Positions 1 through 8,726 are shown, numbered from the stretch's first letter. The stretch is DNA of 64,000 bases from Lysinibacillus sp. PLM2 (GCA_023168345.1 AP025689.1:3160001-3224000), one strand, 5' to 3'. Numbers and translations: made by a program. The notes: a model not told the origin generated them from the letters alone.

Positions 1-90
1 ATTAAACGATTTAATCCTTATTGTATGGTTCTTGTTCATATCGAACCTCATGTCATACCAAAGGCTATTGAAGAGGATTATCATTTTTAA
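1..90 (+). CDS. 3' end of an unidentified gene (partial)
   Basis: The frame that begins at base 1 is open for 29 codons and ends at TAA 88-90, with final residues EEDYHF. A hairpin follows ten bases later, as expected downstream of a real gene. Only the C-terminal tail lies in the window, so the product cannot be named. The next gene is on the opposite strand. Confidence 0.5.
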   Translation: MKRFNPYCMVLVHIEPHVIPKAIEEDYHF

Positions 91-99
91 ATAGTAAAA

Positions 100-137
100 A
101 GACATCACTAATTTCCCTGTTAGAAATTGTGATGTCT
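100..137. terminator. Bidirectional hairpin terminator
   Basis: A 9-bp inverted repeat (AGACATCAC / GTGATGTCT), extended by AATTTC/GAAATT pairing, lies between the convergent partial gene and the response-regulator gene. An A-run precedes it, giving a U-tract for leftward transcripts. Confidence 0.7.
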
Positions 138-141
138 ATTA

Positions 142-792
142 CTATTGTAATCCGCTACCCTCTGTCAAATTATGCTTCACCGCATAAAGAGCAGCCTGTG
201 TACGGTCTTGGACTTGAAGTTTATTAAATATATTCGAAATATGAGTTTTCACTGTTTTTTCTGTTACAAATAGAGAAGAGGCAATTTCACGATTACTTTT
301 TCCTTTCGTAAGCTCTGCAAGTACATCTCTTTCCCTTGGCGTTAAAGGGTTTTTTATATGTGGAAGGTTTTCTTCTTCACGAATACTTTCTTCCAATTGA
401 GTTGTTGCCACTGGATGCATAATGCTTTCTCCAAGCATAATTTTTCTAATGGCAGTCACTAAATCATCTGGCTCAATATCTTTTAATTGATACCCCGCAG
501 CTCCTGCCTCTATCGCAGGTAATACATGATCCTTATCAGAAAAGCTTGTTAACATTAATACTTCCACGTCCGGCCATTGTTCTTTTATTTTTTTTGTTGC
601 CTGTATGCCATCCATTTCAGGCATAACTAGATCCATTAAAACAACATCAGGCAATAAAGACTTCACAAGTTCAATTGCTTCAAGTCCATTTTTTGCTTCC
701 CCAACAACCTCAATATCCTTTTGCGTTTTTAAAAATACAATTAATCCTCGACGAACAATATGATGATCGTCTGCTATTAAAACACGAATCAT
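142..792 (-). CDS. NarL/LuxR-family response regulator (YhcZ/AirR-like)
   Basis: A 216-residue two-domain response regulator. The receiver domain (about 1-120) has the acidic pair D8/D9, the phosphoacceptor D54 in VLMDLVMP and a conserved lysine near residue 104. The C-terminal LuxR-type helix-turn-helix has the signature LTPRERDVLAELTKGKSNRE. It is a DNA-binding transcription factor phosphorylated by the kinase encoded just upstream (16-bp gap, one operon). ATG at 792 is preferred over a TTG six bases earlier because GGAGGGGG is then correctly spaced. Length and partner fit B. subtilis YhcZ and S. aureus AirR; the targets here are unknown. Confidence 0.93.
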   Translation of the reverse strand: MIRVLIADDHHIVRRGLIVFLKTQKDIEVVGEAKNGLEAIELVKSLLPDVVLMDLVMPEMDGIQATKKIKEQWPDVEVLMLTSFSDKDHVLPAIEAGAAGYQLKDIEPDDLVTAIRKIMLGESIMHPVATTQLEESIREEENLPHIKNPLTPRERDVLAELTKGKSNREIASSLFVTEKTVKTHISNIFNKLQVQDRTQAALYAVKHNLTEGSGLQ

Positions 793-808
793 GGCCAATT
801 CCCCCTCC

Positions 809-1924
809 CTAATAAGGTATTCGTATTAAAAGCTCGGTGCCCTTTCCAATTTCACTTACCCAATCAGCTGTACCACCTAATGCTTGTACTCGATCTTTAA
901 TAGATTGCATTCCAATAGAAGGAAGTTTCTTGTCAGAATCATTGATAAATCCTCGACCGCCATCTTTTACGACAAATAGAATATCCGTCGCAGTTACATT
1001 GATAAACATTTCTACTATTTGAGTTTCAGCATGCTTTCTCACATTATTTAAAGCTTCTTGAGCAACCCGAAATAAAGTTTCCTCTACTCTTGATGGGAAT
1101 TGAAGAACTCCTGATACATTCACTGTTAAAGTTAAATTTAACATGTCTGCATATGCTTTTATCGCCTCAATCAGACCACTTTCTAAACCTTGTGGTCGAA
1201 GCTGCCAAATCAGAGCTCGCATTTCAGTTAAAGCAGCTTGTGTTAGCTGTTGAATATCTCGAAATGTATCTTTAATGTCCCTTTGATCTGACATTTCAAT
1301 TCCTGCACGTGAAGTTAAGGTGACTGAAAACAGCAGCTGATTTACTGAATCATGAAGGTCTCTTGCTAGTCTATTCCGCTCTTTTACAAGGGCCATTTCT
1401 TGTTCCTGCTTTGTTAAATAAATTCGTTTTATAGCCGAACCCATTTGGAAGGCAACAGATTCCAGTAGCTCTAGTTCTTCTTCTGAATAGCTCACAGTAT
1501 TTGGCTTAGCTACATTTAATAAACCAAATCGTTCCCCACCGGATTGCAACGGAACAGTAGCATGATGGGTAATTCCAGCATTATCTCCAACCTTTGATTC
1601 AATAGCAGATTCAATTCGTTGACATTCAATAATGTTTGAAGCTTTTTTTAGTTCTTTATTACGATAGCGTGAAACACACCAACACCCACCTTTTTTTAGA
1701 TGCTCGCATCCATTATGTTGCAATGCTTCAGGTAGTTCCTCGTGGGCGATTAATTCTCGTTTCCCTTTATCATTTATAAAAAAAATCCATCCTGTTTTGA
1801 AGTTTGTCCCCTTTAAAAATTTACTTAGGGCCCCTTTTAACATTGGAATCATATCAGTTTCTTCGTTTAATAGCTCTGCTATTTCTTTTAGTAATGTAAT
1901 GTTTGAATGTTCGTTCAATGACAT
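809..1924 (-). CDS. GAF-domain sensor histidine kinase with cysteine cluster (YhcY/AirS-like)
   Basis: A 371-residue cytoplasmic kinase with no membrane segment. A GAF sensor domain spans about 15-170, followed by a HisKA_3 dimerisation helix with phospho-accepting H191 in RDLHDSVNQLLFS, and an HATPase domain with DGGRGF. Inside the GAF domain are C73, C81, C83 and C101 (spacing C-x7-C-x-C-x17-C). In S. aureus AirS a comparable four-cysteine GAF binds a [2Fe-2S] cluster and senses oxygen or redox state, so a redox role is inferred here. It is the first gene of the operon with its response regulator and is divergent from disulfide-exchange genes. The ATG at 1924 follows a GAGGTG ribosome site. 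Confidence 0.9.
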   Translation of the reverse strand: MSLNEHSNITLLKEIAELLNEETDMIPMLKGALSKFLKGTNFKTGWIFFINDKGKRELIAHEELPEALQHNGCEHLKKGGCWCVSRYRNKELKKASNIIECQRIESAIESKVGDNAGITHHATVPLQSGGERFGLLNVAKPNTVSYSEEELELLESVAFQMGSAIKRIYLTKQEQEMALVKERNRLARDLHDSVNQLLFSVTLTSRAGIEMSDQRDIKDTFRDIQQLTQAALTEMRALIWQLRPQGLESGLIEAIKAYADMLNLTLTVNVSGVLQFPSRVEETLFRVAQEALNNVRKHAETQIVEMFINVTATDILFVVKDGGRGFINDSDKKLPSIGMQSIKDRVQALGGTADWVSEIGKGTELLIRIPY

Positions 1925-2174
1925 GCTACACCTCGTCCAAACCTAGATATCTTCATCATAACATTGACTGAACAATCTTTCATTTATTGACATCTCATAC
2001 TTTTGAATGAAGAAAATGTTCTAATTTTGATGAATTTGTACACAAAAAAAATAGACTATTATATGTATAATAGAATTTGAATAAATGAGATACTTCGAAA
2101 TCAAAATAATTTACTTCCATTTGTAAAAAATCTATAATCAAAACAACTATTATTAATCATTTTTAGGAGATACT

Positions 2175-2600
2175 ATGAATAAAAAACTTGAGAATAGCTT
2201 GCTGTTTATTTGGGCTGTATCATTTGTTGCTACACTTGGTTCACTATATTTCTCTGAAATTAGGGGATTTGAACCATGTGAATTATGTTGGTACCAACGT
2301 ATCTTAATGTATCCGTTAGTAATTATTACACTAATCGCTTATCTACAAAAAAATGCGAAGATTGCTATAACAACTGCAGTGTTGTCTTGTATAGGTGGTG
2401 CAATATCCCTTTATCATTATGGAATTCAGAAACTTGCACTTCTATCTAATTCGGCTCCAGGCTGTGGGAGAGTTCCATGTACTGGTGAATATATTAACTG
2501 GTTTGGCTTTATCACAATTCCTTTTCTTGCTTTAACGGCATTTATATTAATTGCCATTTCTAGTTTTTATATGATTAAAGTTTCTAAGGAGGGTAAATAA
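2175..2600 (+). CDS. bdbC: Disulfide bond oxidoreductase, DsbB/BdbC family
   Basis: A 141-residue membrane protein with about four transmembrane helices. It has the two DsbB-type cysteine pairs: C35-E-L-C38 in the first extracytoplasmic loop and C97/C102 in the second (GCGRVPC). These pass electrons from a thioredoxin-like partner to membrane quinone and so drive disulfide formation outside the cytoplasm. The next gene starts two bases after its stop and encodes the likely thiol partner, with its ribosome site lying in the bdbC 3' end. Length matches BdbC (about 140 aa). TAGGAGAT precedes the ATG. Confidence 0.92.
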   Translation: MNKKLENSLLFIWAVSFVATLGSLYFSEIRGFEPCELCWYQRILMYPLVIITLIAYLQKNAKIAITTAVLSCIGGAISLYHYGIQKLALLSNSAPGCGRVPCTGEYINWFGFITIPFLALTAFILIAISSFYMIKVSKEGK

Positions 2601-2602
2601 TT

Positions 2603-3493
2603 TTGAAAAAACTAGCTATAATTGGTGCTGTTATTATCGTTTTATTTGCATCATTAATTATTTTAACGAATATTTCAAATCAAAAACAAATTGAAGAAAA
2701 TTTAAGTAAAACTGAAAATCAGGCTAATCCTTATGGTAAAACTGATTTAGACCCAGCAACCATTGATTTATTAGATAATGAACATTATCAAAACATTATT
2801 TTACCTGATGAGTTAAAAGAAAAAATCGCTTCTGGTGCACCAGTTGTGGCTTACATGTTTAGTTCAACATGCCCACATTGTATGAACTTTACACCAAATT
2901 TAATGCCGATTGCAGATGAAATGGGCGTTCCAATTGATCAATACAACCTTTTAGAATTTGAGGAAGGTTGGGATGAATACCAAGTTGTTGAGACACCAAC
3001 ATTAATTTATTTTAAAGATGGCAAAGAAGTGGATCGTATCGTTGGCGACCATTCGAATGATTTAGACTCTTTAAAGGCTTTCTTAAGTCAAGTTGAAAGT
3101 CCTTTAAAAAATAATCCTTATGGAAAAACAAGTTTACAACAATCGACTATTGACTTATTAGATAATGAAAATTACCAAAATATTATCTTACCAGAAGATC
3201 TTGAAGAAAAAATCGCTTCAGGTGAACCGGTTATGGCATATATGTTTAGTCCAGAATGTCCACATTGTTTAAACTTCACACCAAATTTAATACCAATTGC
3301 CAATGAATTAGGCGTAGAAATTAATCAATATAATTTATTGGAGTTTCCTCAAGGCTGGAATGATTATAAAGTTGAATATACACCGACATTAATTTTCTTT
3401 AAAGATGGCAAAGCTGTTGGGGAACCATTAGTTGGTGACTATTCGGATGACCCAGAAAAAGTAAAAGCATTTTTAGAACAAGCAAAACAGTAA
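2603..3493 (+). CDS. Membrane-anchored tandem thioredoxin-like protein with two CPHC sites
   Basis: A 296-residue protein with an N-terminal membrane anchor or signal (residues 4-22) and two consecutive thioredoxin-fold modules, about 43-165 and 171-296. Each has a CPHC active site (C90/C93 and C219/C222), as in DsbA-type oxidants, and a cis-proline after threonine (T131-P132, T260-P261). The modules are near copies, both starting NPYGKT and containing IDLLDNE and NFTPNL, so the gene arose by internal duplication. It starts with TTG two bases after bdbC, with AAGGAGGG in front. It is probably the substrate-facing oxidant or isomerase working with BdbC. Single-domain BdbD-like proteins are the usual arrangement. 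Confidence 0.85.
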   Translation: MKKLAIIGAVIIVLFASLIILTNISNQKQIEENLSKTENQANPYGKTDLDPATIDLLDNEHYQNIILPDELKEKIASGAPVVAYMFSSTCPHCMNFTPNLMPIADEMGVPIDQYNLLEFEEGWDEYQVVETPTLIYFKDGKEVDRIVGDHSNDLDSLKAFLSQVESPLKNNPYGKTSLQQSTIDLLDNENYQNIILPEDLEEKIASGEPVMAYMFSPECPHCLNFTPNLIPIANELGVEINQYNLLEFPQGWNDYKVEYTPTLIFFKDGKAVGEPLVGDYSDDPEKVKAFLEQAKQ

Positions 3494-3501
3494 CATAATA
3501 A

Positions 3502-3538
3502 AGATATCGTGTTCAAGAAGAGCACGATATCTTTTTTT
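3502..3538 (+). terminator. Rho-independent terminator after the bdbC operon
   Basis: AGATATCGTG pairs perfectly with a 3' arm CACGATATCT and is followed by a run of seven T. The T-run lies directly against the GGAGG ribosome site of the next gene. Confidence 0.9.
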
Positions 3539-3552
3539 GGAGGAACCTAACT

Positions 3553-4401
3553 ATGTTTCAATATGAAATTGCACAAAATGATTTAACAATCGAAGAATTA
3601 CTTCGTTCTAAATGGCGGCTAGGAAAAAAGCTTGTCCATGAACTACGGATGGCAAAGGCGATAACTCTTGATAATGGAGAATCAATCCTGTGGAATGAAA
3701 AATTAAAAGCTGGGACAATCCTTACTTTTACCTTTGATATTCCGAAGTCTAATTATGTACCTACAAAGTCTTGTGAAATAGAAATTCAATATGAAGATGA
3801 CCATTGCCTTATCGTTTCAAAGCCAAAAGGTATGGCAACTCATCCTAATGATATTTGGGACCGAGATACATGTATGAATCATGTTATCGCCCATATTCAG
3901 AAAAACGGTGGGCATTATGCAGAGCATGTTCATCGACTTGACCGCGGCACAAAAGGGTTACTATTAATTGCAAAACATCCCATTGCTAAATCAATTTTTG
4001 ATCGAATGATTGAAGAAAAAACGATAATCCGTACTTATGAGGCTGAGGTGCAAGGGAGTGTCCGTCAAGATAGTGGAACGATCCGTGAACCCATTGGTAA
4101 GGATCGCCACCATGCCACTCGTCGAGTTGTTGCGAAAACAGGACAGCATTCAGTTACACATTTTAAAGTGATTAAACGTTTAAAACAGACTACTATTGTC
4201 CATTTAACATTGGAGACAGGTCGCACTCATCAAATTCGTGTTCACATGGCTCATATCGGACATCCAATTGTCGGGGATACAATGTACAACGCAAGAAAAA
4301 CTGCAAACGATGACTATGAATTACACGCTATTCAATTAGAATTTGAACATCCTTTTTTAAATAAACTGTTAGTAGTAAAAGATAAAGGAGCGATTCACTA
4401 A
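3553..4401 (+). CDS. RluA-family RNA pseudouridine synthase
   Basis: A 282-residue enzyme that isomerises specific uridines of rRNA or tRNA to pseudouridine. The RluA signature HRLDRGTKGLLLIAK places the catalytic aspartate at D130. RTHQIRVHMAHIGHPIVGD is the conserved C-terminal motif of the family. Residues 1-60 look like a weak S4-type RNA-binding region. The ATG follows GGAGGAACCTAACT, immediately beyond the U-tract of the preceding terminator. The target uridine cannot be deduced; B. subtilis has several paralogues of similar size. Confidence 0.9.
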   Translation: MFQYEIAQNDLTIEELLRSKWRLGKKLVHELRMAKAITLDNGESILWNEKLKAGTILTFTFDIPKSNYVPTKSCEIEIQYEDDHCLIVSKPKGMATHPNDIWDRDTCMNHVIAHIQKNGGHYAEHVHRLDRGTKGLLLIAKHPIAKSIFDRMIEEKTIIRTYEAEVQGSVRQDSGTIREPIGKDRHHATRRVVAKTGQHSVTHFKVIKRLKQTTIVHLTLETGRTHQIRVHMAHIGHPIVGDTMYNARKTANDDYELHAIQLEFEHPFLNKLLVVKDKGAIH

Positions 4402-4424
4402 TTAAGTGAAATCGCTCCTTATTT
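4385..4424. terminator. Bidirectional terminator between convergent genes
   Basis: AAGGAGCGATT and AATCGCTCCTT form a long stem around CACTAATTAAGTG, which itself pairs. It overlaps the last codons of the RluA gene and ends next to the stop codon of the aldo/keto reductase. Confidence 0.85.
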
Positions 4425-4425
4425 A

Positions 4426-5250
4426 TTAAAAGTTAAAATTGTCAGGATCTTTGCCTGTCCTTAAATCTTTATTTAATCCATCAATCGCTTCAATATCATC
4501 TGCTGATATTTCAAAATCAAAAATACTCATATTTTCTTCAATACGGCTAGGTGTAACAGATTTCGGAATCGTTAACACATCATTTTGATAATGCCAACGA
4601 AGGATAATTTGAGCTGCTGTTTTATTATATTTAGCTGCAATATTTGTGATCGTTTCATCTTCTAAAATTTTCCCTCTACCTAAAGGTGCCCATGCTGTAA
4701 CTGCAATGCCATTTTCCTTGCAGAAGTTTAAAAGTGGTTTTTGGGATAAGTATGGATGTAGTTCGATTTGATTCACCATTGGTTTCACATTTGCTTTTGT
4801 AGCTATTTTCTCTAGATGGTGCTTGTGATGATTTGAAACACCTGGTACACGTATTAATTTTTCCTCATAAAGACGCTCAATGGCACGATAGGTATCAACA
4901 AATTTATCTGGTACTGCCCAATGGGTTAAATATAAATCGATGTAATCTAAACCCAACTTTTTTAAGGATGTTTCAAATGCTTTTAACGTGTTGTCATAAC
5001 CTTGATCAGAATTCCATACTTTTGTAGTAACGAAAATTTCTTCTCGCGCAATATTGGATGCACGAATCGCTTCTCCAACTTCTACCTCGTTATTATATAG
5101 CGCAGCGGTATCAATCGCACGATAGCCAAACTCAAGTGCTTTCGTCATTGCATTTAAGGCTTCTTCACTATCTGTCATTTTATAAACACCTAATCCCAAG
5201 TAAGGCATCTCTACGCCATTTGATAACCGTTTTGTTGGTATACTTGTCAA
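4426..5250 (-). CDS. Aldo/keto reductase (YtbE/YvgN-like)
   Basis: A 274-residue NADPH-dependent carbonyl reductase with the AKR tetrad: aspartate and tyrosine in AIDTAALYNNE, lysine in TTKVWN and histidine in YLTHWAV. The N-terminal motif LSNGVEMPYLGLGVYKM is typical of the B. subtilis YtbE/YvgN group, which reduce methylglyoxal and other aldehydes. The C-terminal IPKSVTPSRIEEN is the cofactor-binding segment. TTG at 5250 is chosen because GGGGAG lies eight bases ahead; a longer ATG reading (5274) would place the ribosome site inside the gene. It stands alone and convergent with the RluA gene. Confidence 0.9.
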   Translation of the reverse strand: MTSIPTKRLSNGVEMPYLGLGVYKMTDSEEALNAMTKALEFGYRAIDTAALYNNEVEVGEAIRASNIAREEIFVTTKVWNSDQGYDNTLKAFETSLKKLGLDYIDLYLTHWAVPDKFVDTYRAIERLYEEKLIRVPGVSNHHKHHLEKIATKANVKPMVNQIELHPYLSQKPLLNFCKENGIAVTAWAPLGRGKILEDETITNIAAKYNKTAAQIILRWHYQNDVLTIPKSVTPSRIEENMSIFDFEISADDIEAIDGLNKDLRTGKDPDNFNF

Positions 5251-5497
5251 TCCATACACTCCCCTTCGATTCATTAATTCAATTATACGATGAAATTTTC
5301 CTTATCAACATAATTTTGCATTAACTAATTGGGAGATTATAATCTATTTTTCCATTTGAAAAAAGTATAAAAATTTTTCTATTACGCCTTTTTCTCGTTC
5401 TAATAGCTATTAATTAATAATATATAACAATAAGTATGTTGTTAGTTGGTTGTCACTTGCCATTTGTGAGATTTTTAAATATTGGGGGATGATATTT

Positions 5498-7111
5498 ATG
5501 ATGGATACGCCTTTACTGTTAACGAACTTTTTGAAACGTGCAGAACGATATTTTCCAGAGAAATTAATTATCTCAAGGACGAGCTCAGAAACAATTCATC
5601 GCATTCCATACAAGGATTATGTAAAGCGCACTCATAAACTAGCTGATGCTCTTACAAAGCTAGGAATGAAACGTGGAACAAAGGTTGCATCTTTTGCATG
5701 GAATCATCATCGTCATCTTGAAGCCTATTTTGCGGTTCCTTGTGCAGGTGCTGTCTTGCATATGGTCAATATTCGATTAAGTCCTGAACATATTATTTAT
5801 GTAATCAAACATGCTGAAGATGAGATTTTATTAATCGATGGTGATTTATTCCCGTTATTTGAGAAAGCGATTCCATTTTTAAAAACCGTGAAGCATGTTA
5901 TTGTGATGCAAGATAATATGGAAGTTCCAGAATCGAGCTTCCCAAATGTTCATTCTTATGAAAAGCTACTGTCAGAGGCATCTGATGAATTTGAATTCCC
6001 TCTTGATTTAGATGAAAATTCACCTGCAGGTATGTGTTATACAAGTGCAACAACCGGTATGCCTAAAGGGGTTGTATATACACATCGCGGGTTAGTTCTT
6101 CATAGTGTGGCGCTCGGTTTAGCAGATAGTCTTGGATTGCGTGAAGAAGACGTGATTATGCCTGTCGTTCCAATGTTCCATGTAAATGCATGGGGTATGC
6201 CCTTTGCAGGGGTGAATTTTGGCATCACTCAAGTATTGCCTGGACCGATGTTTACACCACAATTATTATTAGATTTAATTGAACAGGAAAAAGTTACGTT
6301 AACTGCTGGGGTACCAACAATTTGGATGGGTGTTGCTCAAGAACAGGAGAAAAACCCACGCGACTTATCATCTTTGCGTGCAGTTGTGTGTGGAGGTTCT
6401 GCATCACCGAAAGGCTTAATTAAAACCTATGAAGATAAATTTAACGTACCATTTGTTGTCGGTTATGGTATGACGGAAACAACACCAATCGTTAGTTTAT
6501 CTACTTATACCTCGTCAATGAAAAATTTGACTCGAGAAGAGAAATTAGATATCCGTGCTACACAAGGCTTGACGGTTTCTTTACTTGATACCGAGGTAGT
6601 AAATGATGCAGGCGAAGTACCTTGGGACGGAAAAACAATGGGTGAGCTTCGTATACGCGGACCATGGATTGCTCATGAATATTATAAAGATGAGCGTACT
6701 TCTGAGGCGTTTCGTGATGGATGGCTTTACACAGGCGATATTGCTGTTGTCACTCCTGAAGGCTATATTAAAATTACCGATCGAACAAAGGATTTAATAA
6801 AAAGCGGTGGTGAATGGATATCATCTGTTGATTTAGAGAATGCATTAATGACGCACGAAGCTGTTCTGGAGGCTGCTGTCATTGCCATACCACACGAAAA
6901 ATGGCAGGAGCGCCCTCTTGCATGTGTTGTTTTGAAAGAAGGGAAAAACGCTACAAAAGAAGAACTACTTAGTTCTTTAGAAGGCCAATTTGCAAAATGG
7001 TGGCTTCCTGATGATATCGTGTTTTTATCAGAGATTCCTAAAACATCTGTAGGCAAATTTTTAAAAGCAAAGTTACGTGAAGAATTAAAAGATTATCAAG
7101 TAAAAGCTTAG
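5498..7111 (+). CDS. AMP-dependent acyl-CoA synthetase (medium/long-chain fatty acid-CoA ligase)
   Basis: A 537-residue member of the ANL adenylating superfamily, activating a carboxylic acid to acyl-AMP and then acyl-CoA. Visible motifs are the phosphate loop TSATTGMPKGV, the adenine motif GYGMTETTP, the hinge region YTGDIAVVTPEGYIKITDR, and the C-terminal catalytic lysine in PKTSVGKFLKAKLRE. The overall pattern, including MFHVNAWGMPF, is that of AlkK-like fatty acyl-CoA ligases. ATG at 5498 follows ATTGGGGGATG; an in-frame ATG at 5450 has no ribosome site. It is monocistronic, ending in a terminator. The exact acid is not predictable. Confidence 0.9.
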   Translation: MMDTPLLLTNFLKRAERYFPEKLIISRTSSETIHRIPYKDYVKRTHKLADALTKLGMKRGTKVASFAWNHHRHLEAYFAVPCAGAVLHMVNIRLSPEHIIYVIKHAEDEILLIDGDLFPLFEKAIPFLKTVKHVIVMQDNMEVPESSFPNVHSYEKLLSEASDEFEFPLDLDENSPAGMCYTSATTGMPKGVVYTHRGLVLHSVALGLADSLGLREEDVIMPVVPMFHVNAWGMPFAGVNFGITQVLPGPMFTPQLLLDLIEQEKVTLTAGVPTIWMGVAQEQEKNPRDLSSLRAVVCGGSASPKGLIKTYEDKFNVPFVVGYGMTETTPIVSLSTYTSSMKNLTREEKLDIRATQGLTVSLLDTEVVNDAGEVPWDGKTMGELRIRGPWIAHEYYKDERTSEAFRDGWLYTGDIAVVTPEGYIKITDRTKDLIKSGGEWISSVDLENALMTHEAVLEAAVIAIPHEKWQERPLACVVLKEGKNATKEELLSSLEGQFAKWWLPDDIVFLSEIPKTSVGKFLKAKLREELKDYQVKA

Positions 7112-7121
7112 TTGGAAATCG

Positions 7122-7156
7122 GGGCCTTATTCGAATGAATTTATTTGAATAAGGCC
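7122..7156. terminator. Terminator after acyl-CoA synthetase
   Basis: GGCCTTATTCGAAT and ATTTGAATAAGGCC form a strong stem. T-rich sequence follows on the plus strand and overlaps the start of the next, oppositely oriented small gene. Confidence 0.8.
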
Positions 7157-7161
7157 ATCTA

Positions 7162-7356
7162 TTAATTTTTTTTCTTATAATTGTATTTTTCATCATTATC
7201 ATTGTCTGCGGCATCAAATTCAATTGGATCTGGAAAACGCATATCTTCCGCTAGCTGTGAACCATCGCGCATTCGCTCCATTTGTTTCCCTAACCAAATA
7301 ACATCTTCCATATTATTCGTCATATGTCCACTTGGCTCCATTTTTTCACGTTCCAA
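7162..7356 (-). CDS. Small acidic hypothetical protein
   Basis: A 64-residue protein, MEREKMEP...YNYKKKN, rich in Met, Asp and Glu, with no membrane segment. TTG at 7356 is preferred because AAGGAG lies ten bases upstream; the longer ATG version (7395) lacks a ribosome site. The strong initiation signal, acidic middle and lysine-rich tail suggest a genuine gene, but I do not recognise the family. It is convergent with the acyl-CoA synthetase gene and divergent from the small membrane peptide gene. Confidence 0.6.
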   Translation of the reverse strand: MEREKMEPSGHMTNNMEDVIWLGKQMERMRDGSQLAEDMRFPDPIEFDAADNDNDEKYNYKKKN

Positions 7357-7492
7357 CTTTATCACACTCCTTGAATGTAATATTCCCAACTTCATTTTTT
7401 TGAACCATTTCCGTCATAAATTTAATGTAGTAAAGTCTATATTTTTTGATATACTTAATAATGATAGTTTATTACATGAGGAGGATTCTTCC

Positions 7493-7585
7493 ATGAATAC
7501 TTTAATTATGATTGTTATTACTGGAGCAATTTTAACTGCTATCTTTACTGCAGGGTATGAAGGTAATTACTCTAACGAAGATTAA
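7493..7585 (+). CDS. 30-residue single-span membrane peptide
   Basis: A very short gene, starting MNTLIMIVITG and ending SNED, with one hydrophobic helix (about residues 3-20) and an acidic hydrophilic tail. GAGGAGGATTCTTCC gives an excellent ribosome site for the ATG, and a hairpin terminator lies 65 bases downstream. Such spans are common small membrane proteins in Bacillus; the function is unknown. Confidence 0.6.
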   Translation: MNTLIMIVITGAILTAIFTAGYEGNYSNED

Positions 7586-7649
7586 TCTTCATAAAAGACC
7601 AGTTTGCCATTACATAATATATTGGCAGCACATATCTCACTATAAAAGG

Positions 7650-7680
7650 GCAACCATTATTATATGGTTGTCTTTTTATT
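7650..7680 (+). terminator. Terminator after the small membrane peptide
   Basis: GCAACCAT and ATGGTTGT pair around a short A/T loop and are followed by CTTTTTATTTTTT. Confidence 0.75.
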
Positions 7681-7775
7681 TTTTATAGAACAATAAAATT
7701 GACTTTATGTTGTATCAAAAAATAAACTTAGTTACATAAAGTAAGTTAATAGAGAAAAATAACGGGGGTTGTTCC

Positions 7776-8663
7776 ATGTCTACTCATTTTCATAAGAAGC
7801 CAAACATGTATGTCTCACATGTACAAATAAAAGTGTCAAACTTAGATCGTGCCGTTGATTTTTATAAAAAAGTAATTGGTTTTGATGTACTAGAGCAAAC
7901 GGAGAATTCTGCCATTCTAACATTTGATGGTACTACTAGCATTTTGTCCTTAGAGCAAGTGGACAATGCAATCAGTTTGCAAGGGGGGCAAACCGGGCTT
8001 TATCACTTTGCTATTTTGTTACCAACACGAAAAGATTTAGGTAACTTTATTCAAAATATTATTAAATATAATATTCGTATCGGCGCTGGCGACCATCATG
8101 TGAGTGAAGCAATATATTTAAATGATCTAGACGGAAATGGGATTGAGGTCTATTCAGATCGTCCGGAGGAAAATTGGATTTGGCAGGATGCTTCAACTGT
8201 TTACATGACAACAGAACAAGTAGACATTCCTTCCGTTTTAAGTGAAGCAGATGGCAAATGGGATGGGCTTCCAATAGGTACTGTTATGGGGCATATTCAT
8301 TTATCTGTTGCAGATCTATCTGCTAGTGAAAACTTTTATACAACTGTTCTAGGGTTTAATGTTGTTACCCGATATGGAAATCAAGCACTATTCGTTTCAA
8401 CGGGAAAATATCATCATCATATTGGTTTAAATACTTGGGAAAGCAAAGGTGGGTCACCAGCACCCGAAAATAGTGTAGGGTTAAAATCATTTACACTAGT
8501 ATTGGATAATGAAGAACAGGCGGAAAAAGTAAAAAACAATTTACTTGGTATTGGTGCAACAGTGGATCAATTTGATGGAGCTCCAAAATATGGAGGTCAT
8601 CAAGCTTTCTCTACGGAAGATCCTTCTGGTATAAGAATTGTATTTACCCTTGATGAAGAATAA
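7776..8663 (+). CDS. Two-module VOC dioxygenase/glyoxalase-family protein (CatE-like)
   Basis: A 295-residue protein made of two vicinal-oxygen-chelate halves, about 12-130 and 165-293. Metal-ligand-like histidines occur in MGHIHLSV and YHHHIGLN, with a glutamate near the C-terminus in FSTEDPSG. The architecture and length resemble B. subtilis CatE (catechol 2,3-dioxygenase), an Fe(II) extradiol ring-cleavage enzyme. No aromatic-degradation neighbours are present, so the substrate is uncertain. CGGGGGTTGTTCC precedes the ATG and a strong hairpin follows the stop. Confidence 0.8.
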   Translation: MSTHFHKKPNMYVSHVQIKVSNLDRAVDFYKKVIGFDVLEQTENSAILTFDGTTSILSLEQVDNAISLQGGQTGLYHFAILLPTRKDLGNFIQNIIKYNIRIGAGDHHVSEAIYLNDLDGNGIEVYSDRPEENWIWQDASTVYMTTEQVDIPSVLSEADGKWDGLPIGTVMGHIHLSVADLSASENFYTTVLGFNVVTRYGNQALFVSTGKYHHHIGLNTWESKGGSPAPENSVGLKSFTLVLDNEEQAEKVKNNLLGIGATVDQFDGAPKYGGHQAFSTEDPSGIRIVFTLDEE

Positions 8664-8677
8664 ATTTATGAATATAA

Positions 8678-8722
8678 GAAGACTATCTACACCATTTTAT
8701 TACGGTGTTGATAGTCTTCTTT
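8678..8722. terminator. Bidirectional terminator
   Basis: GAAGACTATC and GATAGTCTTC form a long stem (with ACACC/GGTGT inside) followed by T-rich sequence. It lies between the convergent VOC and trmL genes. Confidence 0.85.
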
Positions 8723-8726
8723 CGGT

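Noticed and set aside
4833..5324. Plus-strand frames opposite the aldo/keto reductase
   Set aside because: Antisense shadows without initiation signals or recognisable products.
7181..7585. A long plus-strand frame extending upstream of the 30-residue peptide
   Set aside because: The upstream part is antisense to the small acidic protein gene; the only good ribosome site precedes the ATG at 7493.
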